Shown here: positions 7,752-15,421 of the stretch, in pieces
Layout of the letters: every line of letters starts with the position of its first letter
Numbering within the stretch: the stretch's first letter is position 1
Assembly: GCF_018614035.1 (NCBI RefSeq)
Contig: NZ_JAGGPA010000036.1
Coordinates: 40,538-104,537 of the forward strand
Direction of reading: 5' to 3'
From: Streptomyces sp. ISL-96
GTDB lineage: Bacteria > Actinomycetota > Actinomycetes > Streptomycetales > Streptomycetaceae
DNA: 64,000 nt
Notes under the pieces: generated by a model
Told to the model about the DNA's origin: nothing
Databases searched by the model: none
What the model saw: only the letters and a program-made list of their open reading frames with translations
Translations under genes and position numbers: made by a program

Positions 7752-7939
7752 GCGGCATCACGCGTATGGCTGCTTCGGGTGCGCTGTCTCGTGCAGTCGC
7801 CGCAGAGGCGGACGCCTCCAGACGCGCGTACCGGGCGCTGCTGGACCACTCTGCGGGATGCCCGGAGTGCAACAAGGCAGCCCCTCGCTGCCCGACCGGT
7901 GCCGACCTGCGGAGCCGATGGCGGGAGGTGCGCGGATGA
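7748..7939 (+). CDS. Small Cys-containing protein
   Basis: A 63-residue protein starting at ATG 7748 in a 4-bp overlap with the upstream stop. Its centre reads LLDHSAGCPECNKAAPRCPTGADLRSRW: His, two Cys as CxxC, a third Cys and a final Trp. I have seen this H..GC..C....C..G..L...W pattern in small Streptomyces proteins beside XRE regulators, and the spacing suggests metal binding (Zn). It is itself overlapped by the next gene. Its function is unknown. Coding confidence comes from the coupling and the pattern. Confidence 0.65.
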   Translation: MSGITRMAASGALSRAVAAEADASRRAYRALLDHSAGCPECNKAAPRCPTGADLRSRWREVRG

Positions 7940-8184
7940 TCTGCGGCAAGTGCGACCAGACGATCCGTGACGGCGAGCAGTACACGACGTACGACATCCC
8001 CGCCGCGTCCGGACCCGGCACCACCGTCCACTGGCACGTGGTCTGCCCCGACCGCGCCGGTGCGCGTGGCCTGACGGGCGGCGTACCTGACGGAGGTGAC
8101 GGCGTCCGCGTAGCCCTATGGGCGTGTCCTCAAACGCCGGACGGGCTGCATTCGGCCGCACTATCCAGCCCCTCCGGCGTTTGA
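7936..8184 (+). CDS. Small zinc-finger-like protein with repeat-derived tail
   Basis: An 82-residue protein starting at ATG 7936 in a 4-bp overlap. The first 45 residues (MICGKCDQTIRDGEQYTTYD then TTVHWHVVCPDR) form a CxxC...H..C zinc-ribbon/LIM-like knuckle. The last 21 or so residues, including the stop codon, are encoded by a dispersed Streptomyces inverted repeat (8120-8185), so the C-terminus is probably recently extended. Last gene of the XRE-associated group. Function unknown. Confidence 0.65.
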   Translation: MICGKCDQTIRDGEQYTTYDIPAASGPGTTVHWHVVCPDRAGARGLTGGVPDGGDGVRVALWACPQTPDGLHSAALSSPSGV

Positions 8185-8185
8185 G
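8120..8185. repeat. Dispersed inverted repeat / terminator
   Basis: Arms 8129-8148 (CTCAAACGCCGGACGGGCTG) and 8166-8185 form a near-perfect hairpin between the XRE-linked genes and the convergent NlpC/P60 gene. The segment 8121-8147 recurs with one mismatch at 12184-12210, and related copies are at 46204-46222 and 62384-62512. It probably acts as a bidirectional terminator. Confidence 0.8.
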
Positions 8186-8196
8186 CCCTCGCAGGG

Positions 8197-9402
8197 CTAC
8201 GCCGCCGGCGCCGACTCCTCTCCGTACCCTCTGTCCTCGCCCGCCGACGCGCCGCGCGGAAGCTTCGGTGGGGTGTAGGAGGGGAGGGGCTTCAGCAGGG
8301 GGTCCGGGCGGACCGCGCCCAGCAGGGGGTTCGCCGCGATCGGGGAGACCTTGACGCGGGTGCCGGGGCGCGGGGCCTGGATGACCTGGCCCTTGCCGAG
8401 GTAGATCGCCACGTGCGTCGCCTTGGGGAAGTAGATCACCAGGTCGCCGGGGCGCAGCTGCCGCAACGGCACCTTCGGCAGCTGCCGCCACTGCTCCTGG
8501 CTCGTCCGGGGGATCTCGCGCCCCGCATGCGCCCACGCCTGCGACGTGAGCCCCGAGCAGTCGAAGGACCCCGGCCCCTCCGCTCCCCACACGTACGGCT
8601 TCCCGATCTGCCGTACGGCGTACTCCAGCGCCCGGCCGCCCAGCCGCGACGGCGCCCGTGTGGCGGCCGAGCCAGGGCTGCCGAGTGCGCCCGAGGCGAG
8701 CAGGTCGCGCTGCGCCACGCCGGTGTTCCGCTCCTCCAGCCGCGCCAGGTCGGCGAGCTGTTCCTCGGTCAGCGAGGCCAGCAGCTCCTCGACCTCCCCG
8801 AGCCGCGCCCGTACCGCGTCGCGCTGCTTCTTCTGCTTTCTGGCGAGCGTCTGCTGCTTGTCGAGCGCGTACCGCGCCCTGGTCGCCAGCTCGTCCGCCC
8901 GGCGTTCGCCGCTCTCCAGCCGCGCGATCGTCGCCGCCCGGTCGTCGGCCGCCCGCCGGAGTACGTGGCCCTGGTCCAGCGCGTGCTGCGGGTCCTTCGC
9001 CAGCAGCAGCCGCAAGTACGGGGAGAGGTCGCTGCGGCCCTGGTACTGCTCGCGGGCCAGCCGGCCCGCCGCGCCCCGGCTCTCGGCGAGCGCGATCCGG
9101 GCCCTGGACAGGCCCTTGGTCACCTTCTTGACCTCGCGCAGCTGCTTCTTGACGGACTCCTCCGTCGCCTTGTACGTCTCACTGGCCTCTTCGGCCCGCT
9201 GATACAGCCTCTGGAGCTCCGTCAGCAGCTCCGCGACTGTCGCCTCCCCGGCCGCCGGCGCGGGCGCGGGGAGCGGCGGGGAGGGAGGCCGGGGCACGGG
9301 AGCGGACGGTACCGCCGCGGTGACTGGGGCCGGTAGTGCCGTGAGCACCGTGGCGGCGGCCAGCGCCACCGTACAGACGGACTGGGCGAGTCTGCCTGAC
9401 AC
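8197..9402 (-). CDS. Secreted NlpC/P60 peptidoglycan endopeptidase
   Basis: A 401-residue protein starting at GTG 9402 with an excellent ribosome site (GGAGGTG, 9408-9414). A signal peptide (LAQSVCTVALAAATVLTAL) is followed by a Pro-rich spacer, a long coiled coil (about residues 65-250, many Glu/Lys/Arg/Leu) and a C-terminal NlpC/P60 domain. The catalytic Cys lies in FDCSGLTSQAWAHAG and the His in ATHVAIYLGKG. Such RipA/CwlO-like enzymes cut the D-iGlu to meso-DAP bond of peptidoglycan. The long leader resembles a ydaO c-di-AMP riboswitch, consistent with control of cell-wall hydrolases in Streptomyces. An upstream extension to 9648 would read through the leader and is rejected. Confidence 0.93.
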   Translation of the reverse strand: MSGRLAQSVCTVALAAATVLTALPAPVTAAVPSAPVPRPPSPPLPAPAPAAGEATVAELLTELQRLYQRAEEASETYKATEESVKKQLREVKKVTKGLSRARIALAESRGAAGRLAREQYQGRSDLSPYLRLLLAKDPQHALDQGHVLRRAADDRAATIARLESGERRADELATRARYALDKQQTLARKQKKQRDAVRARLGEVEELLASLTEEQLADLARLEERNTGVAQRDLLASGALGSPGSAATRAPSRLGGRALEYAVRQIGKPYVWGAEGPGSFDCSGLTSQAWAHAGREIPRTSQEQWRQLPKVPLRQLRPGDLVIYFPKATHVAIYLGKGQVIQAPRPGTRVKVSPIAANPLLGAVRPDPLLKPLPSYTPPKLPRGASAGEDRGYGEESAPAA

Positions 9403-9415
9403 GTCATCACCTCCG

Positions 9416-9555
9416 GTTCGCGGCCGGGCGCTCCGGCCCTTAGGTGATGATGTGCGGCGATGCCGAGGCCGCGAGCGGGTCACTGGGCGGGTTGGGCCAA
9501 CGCCGTCACCCTTCGAGGGGCAATCCGCGATGCCGGCGGCGTGGCTCCCGCGTGC
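9416..9555 (-). ncRNA. Candidate ydaO-type c-di-AMP riboswitch
   Basis: On the minus strand the leader contains GCGGGAGCCACGCCGCC, then AAGGGTGACGGCG, and ends with ACATCATCACCTAAGG just before a GC hairpin and the start codon. These correspond in order to the GGGaACCA, GGGUGA and CAGCUAA-like elements I remember of the ydaO family, which in actinobacteria precedes NlpC/P60 and Rpf genes. The match is by eye; no covariance model was run. Confidence 0.55.
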
Positions 9556-9556
9556 C

Positions 9557-10309
9557 TCAGCCGAGCTTGGCCAGCTGCGCGTCGATGGCGGCCTTCGGCT
9601 GCTCCGTCTTGCCCGCGAGGCTGATCGCGAAGAAGGACACCAGCGCATTGCCCTTGCGTACTGTCACCAGCTGGGACGTGCCGACTGCGCCGTCCTGCTC
9701 GGTCGTCACCGTGAAGGCGACCGCCTCGTCACCACCGGCGTAGGTGCCCGGGGCGAGCTTGGTCACCTTCGTCTTGTCCGAGCCGGCGGTCATGGTGAAG
9801 CCGCCGGCGCAGGCCTCACCCGCGGTGCGCAGCGCGGCGAGCGCCTCCTGGGCGCCCTTGCCCTCGTACGAGCCCACCCCGTCCGACATGAGCACCGTCT
9901 TGCCCAAAGCGGCCAGACCGGCCTCCGCCTTCTCCTCGGTCGTAGCGTCCTTGGCCGGCTTCTCGGGCAGGGTGGAGATCTTGCGCGACGTGGTCGCGGC
10001 GGGCGAGCCCACGGGCTTGAGCATCATCGCGTCGACGAGCGGCTTGCACTCGGCCTTGTCGCTGGTGGCGGTCTTCGCCAGGGCGACCTCCGCCTTCGAG
10101 GGCTCGGTGACCTTGTGGTTCTTCAGGTCACCCTCCGCCAGGACGAGCTTGTCCAGCTCGGCCTGCGACAGTGCCTTCGTGGCCTTGCCCGGGGCCTTGT
10201 CGTCGGGGGCGGCATCAGCGGACTTGTCGGCCCCGCAGGCGCTGAGGAGCAGGGCCATCGAGATCGCGGAGGCGGCTACGGCGGTACGGCGGACAGTGGT
10301 GCGGCGCAT
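9557..10309 (-). CDS. Secreted lipoprotein, unknown function
   Basis: A 250-residue protein starting at ATG 10309 preceded by AGAGGA. The N-terminus has an RR-containing signal (RRTTVRRTAVAASAISMALLLSACGADKS) with a lipobox LSAC, so the mature protein is a lipidated, surface-anchored form beginning at Cys25. The rest is Lys/Ala-rich, with no catalytic motif, and resembles the sensor-like or substrate-free lipoproteins common in Streptomyces. It is separated from the downstream NlpC/P60 gene by the riboswitch-like leader. Confidence 0.85.
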   Translation of the reverse strand: MRRTTVRRTAVAASAISMALLLSACGADKSADAAPDDKAPGKATKALSQAELDKLVLAEGDLKNHKVTEPSKAEVALAKTATSDKAECKPLVDAMMLKPVGSPAATTSRKISTLPEKPAKDATTEEKAEAGLAALGKTVLMSDGVGSYEGKGAQEALAALRTAGEACAGGFTMTAGSDKTKVTKLAPGTYAGGDEAVAFTVTTEQDGAVGTSQLVTVRKGNALVSFFAISLAGKTEQPKAAIDAQLAKLG

Positions 10310-10562
10310 GAGACAGCATTCCTCTGGTTCGGTCAGCTCGGTCAGCTCTGTCAGCTTGTTGAGCGGCGGTGAACAACCTTTCCCCCGCGCGGGGTTCACC
10401 CGTCCCGGTGACACGCGGAGTCTGTTGTGACCAGTGAATCTACGGCCTGCGCCGCCCCGGTGATCAACGAATTTCAACCGTCCGCGCGATCGTGACGCCT
10501 GCGCAATCCCAGAGGTATTCAATCGAGACGCGTTCCCGTACAACCCTCAACCCTTCAACGCT

Positions 10563-13094
10563 TCAGTCCAGGGGGAGCGCGTAGAAGTTGCGGCCGCGCC
10601 ACAGCACGGCTCCGCCGGCGGACGTCTGCGCCCGGTACGGGGCCCGGGTGTCCGGCGCGCCCGGCGCCGTCACGCCGGAGTCCTGGAACTTCCACAGCCG
10701 CCGGCCGTCGCGCGCGCCGATCGCCGTGGCCTGCGTCGCGTTGAGCGCGAAGACCGTGCGGCCGCTGTCGCTGAGCGTGACCCGGGGGGTCGCCCGGCCG
10801 GGGTACTCCGTGGAGCGCTTCCACTGCTGGGTGCCGGATGCCGTATCGACGGCGTACACGTCGTTGTAGCCGTTGGCGACGTACAGCGTCTTGCCGCGTA
10901 CGACGCCGTCGCCGAAGCCGAAGGGGGCGTCGCCGGCGGGGCCCGAGGCGTTCTTGAGCCTCCAGAGCTTCTTGCCGCTGCGGGTGTCGTACGCCCGCAA
11001 GCGGCCGTCGTCGGCGGCATAGAGCCGGCCTGACGGGTCGTCGGTGGCTCCCGCGTCGGGGCGTACGCCGGTGAAGAACTTCCGCCACAGGGTCTTGCCT
11101 GTCCTGCGGTCGATGAGGACGAAGGCCGCCTTGCCCTTCGCCTTCTTCTTCTGGTCCGCGGTGAGGGAGTCGGCGTCCTGGCGTACGAGCAGGCTGCCGG
11201 GGCGGATGCCGACCGCCTCGTAGCGGGGGACGGTGCCGGGGCGGCCGTTCGGCATCTCGGTGCGCCACAGTTCCTTGCGTGCGGCCATGTCGTACGCGAA
11301 GAGGTAGGTCCGCGTGCGCGTCACCTTGTCCTTCTTCCCGTCGAGGGTCTCGGCCTTCCCGGAGAACCAGACGACGGGGCCGTCCGCGGCCACCTTCCAG
11401 CCCAGGGTGACCCTGGTGTCCTGCTGGCCCTTGGCGAGGAGAGGCTCGTACGGCGCACGGTGCTTGACCAGCCCGTCCTTCGCGGACAGCCAGAGGAAGT
11501 CGGACGCGGTGACGACGAAGCAGTGGGTGTCGTCGGCGGCTTCGGGGCCGTATTTCGTACCGGCGGCCTTCTGCTCCCAGAGCGGGCGGCCGGTACGCAG
11601 ATCCAGCGCGGTCGTCAGTTCCTCACCGGGGATCAGGAGCACCTGGTCGCGCCAGATGCGGGGGGTCGGGCCGCCGGCCGTGAGGGTGAGGGGGTGCTGG
11701 TAGTGCCAGAGGGGGTCGGGGGCGACACCGGGCAGTGGTCTGCGGCGGGCGGCCGGCTTGGCGTCGTTCCCGTCGGTCCGGGGTGAGGGCGCGTTGTCCT
11801 CGTCGCCGCCGGAGAAGGCCAGTGCTCCGGCGCCGCCCACGACGAGCCCTGCGGCGCCGGCGGCGATGCCGGCGAACAGGCCGCGCCGGCTCAGGCCGCC
11901 GGGGAGGGGGCTTGGGGCTGCTCCTGCGCCGGTGGGTGTGGGCGTGGGTGTGGTTGCCGGCATCGGCGCGAGTTGGGCACGTTGTTGCGGCTGCTGCGCT
12001 GGTGGCAGGGCGAGGGCGGTGGCGGGGTGGGTGAGGGCGGGCGCGGGCCCGCACCGCGGTGCGCGGAGGCGCCGGGTCAGGCCGCTGTCGACGTCTGCGG
12101 CGCCGGTGGGGCCTGCGGCGCTTTCCCCTGCCCGCCCCTCCCCGGAACCGGGGGCAGGCCCCCAGGCCCCCGGACGCCCTCCGGGCGTGTCCTCAATCGC
12201 CGGACGGGCTTGATTTGCCGCCGCCGCCTGTTCCGCCAGGGCCGACAGCACGCGGCCGGGCAGCCACCCCTGGCGGGCCAGGGCTGCCGCGCCCTCCAGG
12301 GCCAGTTCCGCTGCCAGCGTGCCAGGGGTCGGGCGGTCCGCCGGGGACTTGGCCAGGCAGCGGGCGATCAGCGTGCGCAGTTCCGCCGGCACGGCGGCCA
12401 GTTCGGGCTCCGCGTGCGCGATGCGGTCGGCGGCCGCGTCCTGCGGGCCCGCCGCCCACGGCGTCGCCCCGGTAGCGGCGTACGCCAGAAGCAGCCCGAG
12501 GACGAAGATGTCGGACGCGGGGCCCGGCTCCCGGCCCGCCAGCTGCTCCGGGGTGAGGTAGCCGAGGCGTACGGACAACTGGCCGCCGGGGCCCGCTTCG
12601 GCGGCCGCCGCCGCACCCAGCGCGCCGAACGCCGTCAGGCGCGGTCCGTCGGCGGCCAGCAGCACCGTGTCGGCGGCGAGGCCGTGCAGTACGGCGCCGG
12701 TGGCGTGCACGCGGGACAGGGTCTCGGCGAGCGCGGCGCCCAGGATGCGTACGGCCCGCTCCGGCAGCGGCCCGGCGAGCGCGACCGCCTCGGCGAGGGT
12801 GAGTGCGGGGACGTAGGCGGTCGCCGTCCACAGTTCGGGAGCGTCGGTGCCCGACGCCAGCGGGGCCCGCACCCAGCCACCGGCCAGTCGTTCGGCCGTC
12901 TGTGCCTCCGCCTGGAAGCGGCGGCGGAACGCGGGCAGGCCCGCCAGCTCCGGCCGCGCCACCGCGACCACCACGGTCGCACCGTCGTCGGGGGCCTGCG
13001 CCAGGTACTGCACGGCGCTCGCCGTCTCGCGCAGGTGCAACAGCAGGGCGTACGGGCCGACTTGGCGTGGATCGTCCTGACGCAGCGCCTCCAA
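10563..13094 (-). CDS. Membrane pseudokinase fused to PQQ-like beta-propeller
   Basis: An 843-residue protein from TTG 13094 (GTG 13181 would add 29 unusual residues). The N-terminal ~270 residues follow the PknB Ser/Thr kinase fold (VGPYALLLHL; GYLTPEQLAGREPGPASDIFVLGLLLAYAATG) but lack catalytic residues: no Gly-rich loop, the VAVK Lys replaced (VAVAR), the HRDLKPxN loop changed to VLHGLAADTVLL, and DFG changed to AFG. A Pro/Ala linker, one membrane helix (LFAGIAAGAAGLVVGGAGALAF) and a C-terminal propeller with repeated W-containing units (TGRPLWEQKA, ARKELWRTE, TGKTLWRKFF, SGKKLWRLKN) follow. The kinase half is probably a docking pseudokinase; the outer propeller may sense a ligand or wall component. 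Confidence 0.85.
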   Translation of the reverse strand: MEALRQDDPRQVGPYALLLHLRETASAVQYLAQAPDDGATVVVAVARPELAGLPAFRRRFQAEAQTAERLAGGWVRAPLASGTDAPELWTATAYVPALTLAEAVALAGPLPERAVRILGAALAETLSRVHATGAVLHGLAADTVLLAADGPRLTAFGALGAAAAAEAGPGGQLSVRLGYLTPEQLAGREPGPASDIFVLGLLLAYAATGATPWAAGPQDAAADRIAHAEPELAAVPAELRTLIARCLAKSPADRPTPGTLAAELALEGAAALARQGWLPGRVLSALAEQAAAANQARPAIEDTPGGRPGAWGPAPGSGEGRAGESAAGPTGAADVDSGLTRRLRAPRCGPAPALTHPATALALPPAQQPQQRAQLAPMPATTPTPTPTGAGAAPSPLPGGLSRRGLFAGIAAGAAGLVVGGAGALAFSGGDEDNAPSPRTDGNDAKPAARRRPLPGVAPDPLWHYQHPLTLTAGGPTPRIWRDQVLLIPGEELTTALDLRTGRPLWEQKAAGTKYGPEAADDTHCFVVTASDFLWLSAKDGLVKHRAPYEPLLAKGQQDTRVTLGWKVAADGPVVWFSGKAETLDGKKDKVTRTRTYLFAYDMAARKELWRTEMPNGRPGTVPRYEAVGIRPGSLLVRQDADSLTADQKKKAKGKAAFVLIDRRTGKTLWRKFFTGVRPDAGATDDPSGRLYAADDGRLRAYDTRSGKKLWRLKNASGPAGDAPFGFGDGVVRGKTLYVANGYNDVYAVDTASGTQQWKRSTEYPGRATPRVTLSDSGRTVFALNATQATAIGARDGRRLWKFQDSGVTAPGAPDTRAPYRAQTSAGGAVLWRGRNFYALPLD
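12130..12210. repeat. Dispersed repeat copy inside the pseudokinase gene
   Basis: The segment 12184-12210 matches 8121-8147 in 26 of 27 positions, and the flanking C/G-rich block (12130-12183) is of the type seen with this repeat at 62384-62512. Here it is in frame and encodes part of the linker after the kinase-like domain. Confidence 0.75.
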
Positions 13095-13191
13095 GGCGCA
13101 CCCCCCGTGGTCACCGTGATCCTCGCGATCACCGTGCCGGAGCCGCTGGCGCTCTGCGGTCACAGTGGCCAGGTCCGGCACACCGCCGATC

Positions 13192-13467
13192 TTATGAGGT
13201 GCTGTCCGGTTTCGACCAGGGCCACCGGGGCCGGTGGCGCTCGCGCCCGTCCGGCGCGTACTCGTACTTCCAGCCGCGCTGAAGCCCCAGCCGTTTGCTG
13301 TACCCGGCGGGAACGCGCAGGTAGGCGTGCACCGTCGGCGGGCCGCCGTCCTCGTCCGGCACGGGCACCTCGTACCACTTCGGCGGGTGTCCCGTCGGCC
13401 CGACCAGGACCGGCAGCACCCGCCCGTCCAGGGGGCCGCCCACGAAGGGCGTGTTCTCGCTTCTCAC
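13192..13467 (-). CDS. Conserved hypothetical protein
   Basis: A 91-residue protein with GGPLDGRVLPVL near the N-terminus, then YEVPVPDEDGGPPTVHAYLRVP and a basic, Trp-rich end (GWKYEYAPDGRERHRPRWPW). It looks like a small conserved Streptomyces protein of unknown function. It is on the same strand as the pseudokinase, 97 bp upstream, and could be in the same transcript. No membrane or catalytic motif was seen. Confidence 0.7.
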   Translation of the reverse strand: MRSENTPFVGGPLDGRVLPVLVGPTGHPPKWYEVPVPDEDGGPPTVHAYLRVPAGYSKRLGLQRGWKYEYAPDGRERHRPRWPWSKPDSTS

Positions 13468-13501
13468 GGTGCCAGTGTTACAGGGTCACGGGGGCACAGG
13501 G

Positions 13502-14242
13502 TCAGAGCAGGTGCGCCGCCTCCGCGATCACCGGGATCACCCGCCGTGCCAGCACCCCCGCCGGGCCGTCCGCCGTCTCCGTCGCCAGCGCCGCGCGCGT
13601 CACTTCCGCCGTCTGCGCGTCCGTCGCCGCGGTCACGGTGAGGAGGGCGATGAAGTGGTCGACCAGCCAGTCCCGCAGTTCGCCGGCCGGCGGCTGCTTG
13701 CCCTCGTCCAGCCAGATCAGGGAGGCCGCCTCGACGGCCGTGATCCAGGTGCGGACCATCATCCGCAGCCGCGGCCCGGCCGTACCCGCGACGCCGAGGT
13801 GCGTCAGGATCTGCTCGGCCGCGGCCCGCCGCACCCCGTCGACGGTCGCGGTCGTACGGGACGTCTCGGCGACGCTGCCGCCCTGGAGGAGGGCGCTGAA
13901 CCCCGTGTCGTGCTGGCCGACGAAGGTCAGGTAGCGGTCCAGGGCGCGGGTGAGGCGCCGGGTGAGCGGGCCCGTCTGCGGCTCGGCGAAGCACAGCTTC
14001 AACTCGTCGGCGGCGGAGCCGAGCGCGGCCTCGTACAACTGCTGCTTGCCGCCCGGGAAGTAGCGGTACACGAGCGGCCGCGACACCCCCGCCGCCTCCG
14101 CCACGTCGTCCAGCGACACCTCCTCGGGTGCCCGGTGCGCGAAGAGCGACAGGGCGGCGCCGAGGAGCTGGCGGCGACGCTCCTCGACGCTGAGTCTGCG
14201 GTACGCGGGGGTGGTGGCTGGGGTCGTCGCTGCCGGGGTCAT
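13502..14242 (-). CDS. TetR-family transcriptional regulator
   Basis: A 246-residue TetR/AcrR protein from ATG 14242. The N-terminal HTH spans residues about 17-65 (RRRQLLGAALSLFAHRAPEEVSLDDVAEAAGVSRPLVYRYFPGGKQQLYEAAL). The C-terminal ligand domain is all-helical. The gene is downstream of and co-directional with the AurF-like oxygenase, 29 bp away, so it is probably cotranscribed. A TetR-type inverted repeat at 15261-15283 in the divergent promoter is a likely operator for it. Confidence 0.93.
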   Translation of the reverse strand: MTPAATTPATTPAYRRLSVEERRRQLLGAALSLFAHRAPEEVSLDDVAEAAGVSRPLVYRYFPGGKQQLYEAALGSAADELKLCFAEPQTGPLTRRLTRALDRYLTFVGQHDTGFSALLQGGSVAETSRTTATVDGVRRAAAEQILTHLGVAGTAGPRLRMMVRTWITAVEAASLIWLDEGKQPPAGELRDWLVDHFIALLTVTAATDAQTAEVTRAALATETADGPAGVLARRVIPVIAEAAHLL

Positions 14243-14271
14243 GTCGGCAGCGTAACCCCACATTTCACCGT

Positions 14272-15201
14272 TTACGCGAGGAGTCCCGAGCTCTTCCAGA
14301 GCCTGCGGCCGACACCCTGGAGCACGCCGATGTCGTCCAGGAAGTCGGTGAGCCGCCTGGCGCCGTTCTGCATGACCTCGGTGCGGTGGCCGCTCGCCCT
14401 GACCTGGGCGACGGCCTCGCGGCGGTCGAGGCCGACGTTCTCGTAGACCTTCGGGTTGACGAAGCAGGTGGAGAAGACGCGGGCCGCCTCGCCGCAGCTC
14501 ACGCGGGTGAGTTCGCGCTCCCAGGCGGGCGCGGTCACCATCTGGCGGCGCAGCTCCTCGCGGGCGTACCGGACATGGCGGGCCTCCTCGACCACGTGGA
14601 TGCGGGTCACGCCGCGCACGAGGGTCTGGACGCGCTCGTCGGGGAACGTCAGGCGCTGCATCCAGTCGAGGATCTCCTCGCCGAGGAGGGTGGCCGCGAA
14701 GGACCCGGGTGTGGTCGAGACGGTCTTCAGGACGCGCGCCAGGTTGTGGTAGAGCCGCGGCACCGGGTACGAGGGGGCGCCACCCTTCTGGATCATCTTG
14801 GCGAACATCATCGAGTGCCGGCATTCGTCGGCGATCTCGGTGAGCGCGTAGCGCACGTGGTTGCTGGTCACGGACTTGTCGTAGATGTGCCGGACCAGCA
14901 GCTGCATCAGGATGATCTCGAACCAGATGCCGAGGGATGCGAGCGACGCGGCCTCGTGCCGTGCCAGGTCCATGCGCTGCTCCTCGGACATCTTCCGCCA
15001 GAGCGGAGTGTCGTAGAGCGATACGAGCTCGGGCGGCCAGAACCACTTGCCTTCCTCCACCGGGGCGTCCCAGTCGAGTTCCGTCTCAGGGTCGAAGGAG
15101 TGCTTGGCGGACGACTCCAGCAGGCGCTCGGCGACCTGCTCACGGTCCTTGAGGAGGCCGAGTGCGTCCCTGAGTACGTCGCGTTCGGTCACTGTCGTCA
15201 T
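14272..15201 (-). CDS. AurF-family (p-aminobenzoate N-oxygenase-like) diiron oxygenase
   Basis: A 309-residue protein starting at ATG 15201 (GAGGTG ribosome site 9 nt upstream). It carries the AurF-type diiron ligands in order: a Glu in IWFEIILMQLL, an ExxH in IADECRHSMMF, a Glu in LLGEEILDW, a His in RIHVVEEARHVRY and the EARH pair. Known AurF relatives oxidise aryl amines to nitroso/nitro compounds or hydroxylate carriers; actinobacterial members next to TetR genes have been linked by context to lipid or fatty-acid metabolism. The neighbouring gene across the divergent promoter encodes a second diiron protein. Substrate unknown. Confidence 0.88.
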   Translation of the reverse strand: MTTVTERDVLRDALGLLKDREQVAERLLESSAKHSFDPETELDWDAPVEEGKWFWPPELVSLYDTPLWRKMSEEQRMDLARHEAASLASLGIWFEIILMQLLVRHIYDKSVTSNHVRYALTEIADECRHSMMFAKMIQKGGAPSYPVPRLYHNLARVLKTVSTTPGSFAATLLGEEILDWMQRLTFPDERVQTLVRGVTRIHVVEEARHVRYAREELRRQMVTAPAWERELTRVSCGEAARVFSTCFVNPKVYENVGLDRREAVAQVRASGHRTEVMQNGARRLTDFLDDIGVLQGVGRRLWKSSGLLA

Positions 15202-15260
15202 GGCGGGGGGCACCTCACGAGTGGGTTACCGGCGGTCACAGCTGCGTTCAGGTCTTATGA

Positions 15261-15283
15261 GACTGCTTGTCAGCAAGACAGTC
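15261..15283. promoter_or_regulatory. Candidate TetR operator in divergent promoter
   Basis: A near-perfect inverted repeat centred on CTTGTCAGCAAG (15266-15277), extended by GACTG on the left and ACAGTC on the right. It sits in the 220-bp gap between the divergent diiron genes, about 60 bp before the AurF-like start, the usual place for a TetR site. Confidence 0.6.
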
Positions 15284-15305
15284 AATCCCTTGCGCACGAC
15301 TTGTT

Positions 15306-15334
15306 GAGCGCTCGTCGAGCGCTTGCCGAGCGCT
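15306..15334 (+). repeat. Three GAGCGCT repeats at 11-bp phasing
   Basis: GAGCGCT occurs at 15306-15312, 15317-15323 and 15328-15334, exactly 11 bp apart, with CGTC and TGCC spacers; AGCGCT in each is itself a palindrome. The phasing places them on one DNA face in the divergent promoter. Likely a binding array for an activator. Confidence 0.75.
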
Positions 15335-15421
15335 TGGACCCGCTTGTTGACCCGCCGTCTATCAGCGTGTGAGTCTGCCAACTGTCCGGCGTGTAAAGGG
15401 ATATGCGGCAAGGAGGCGTCA

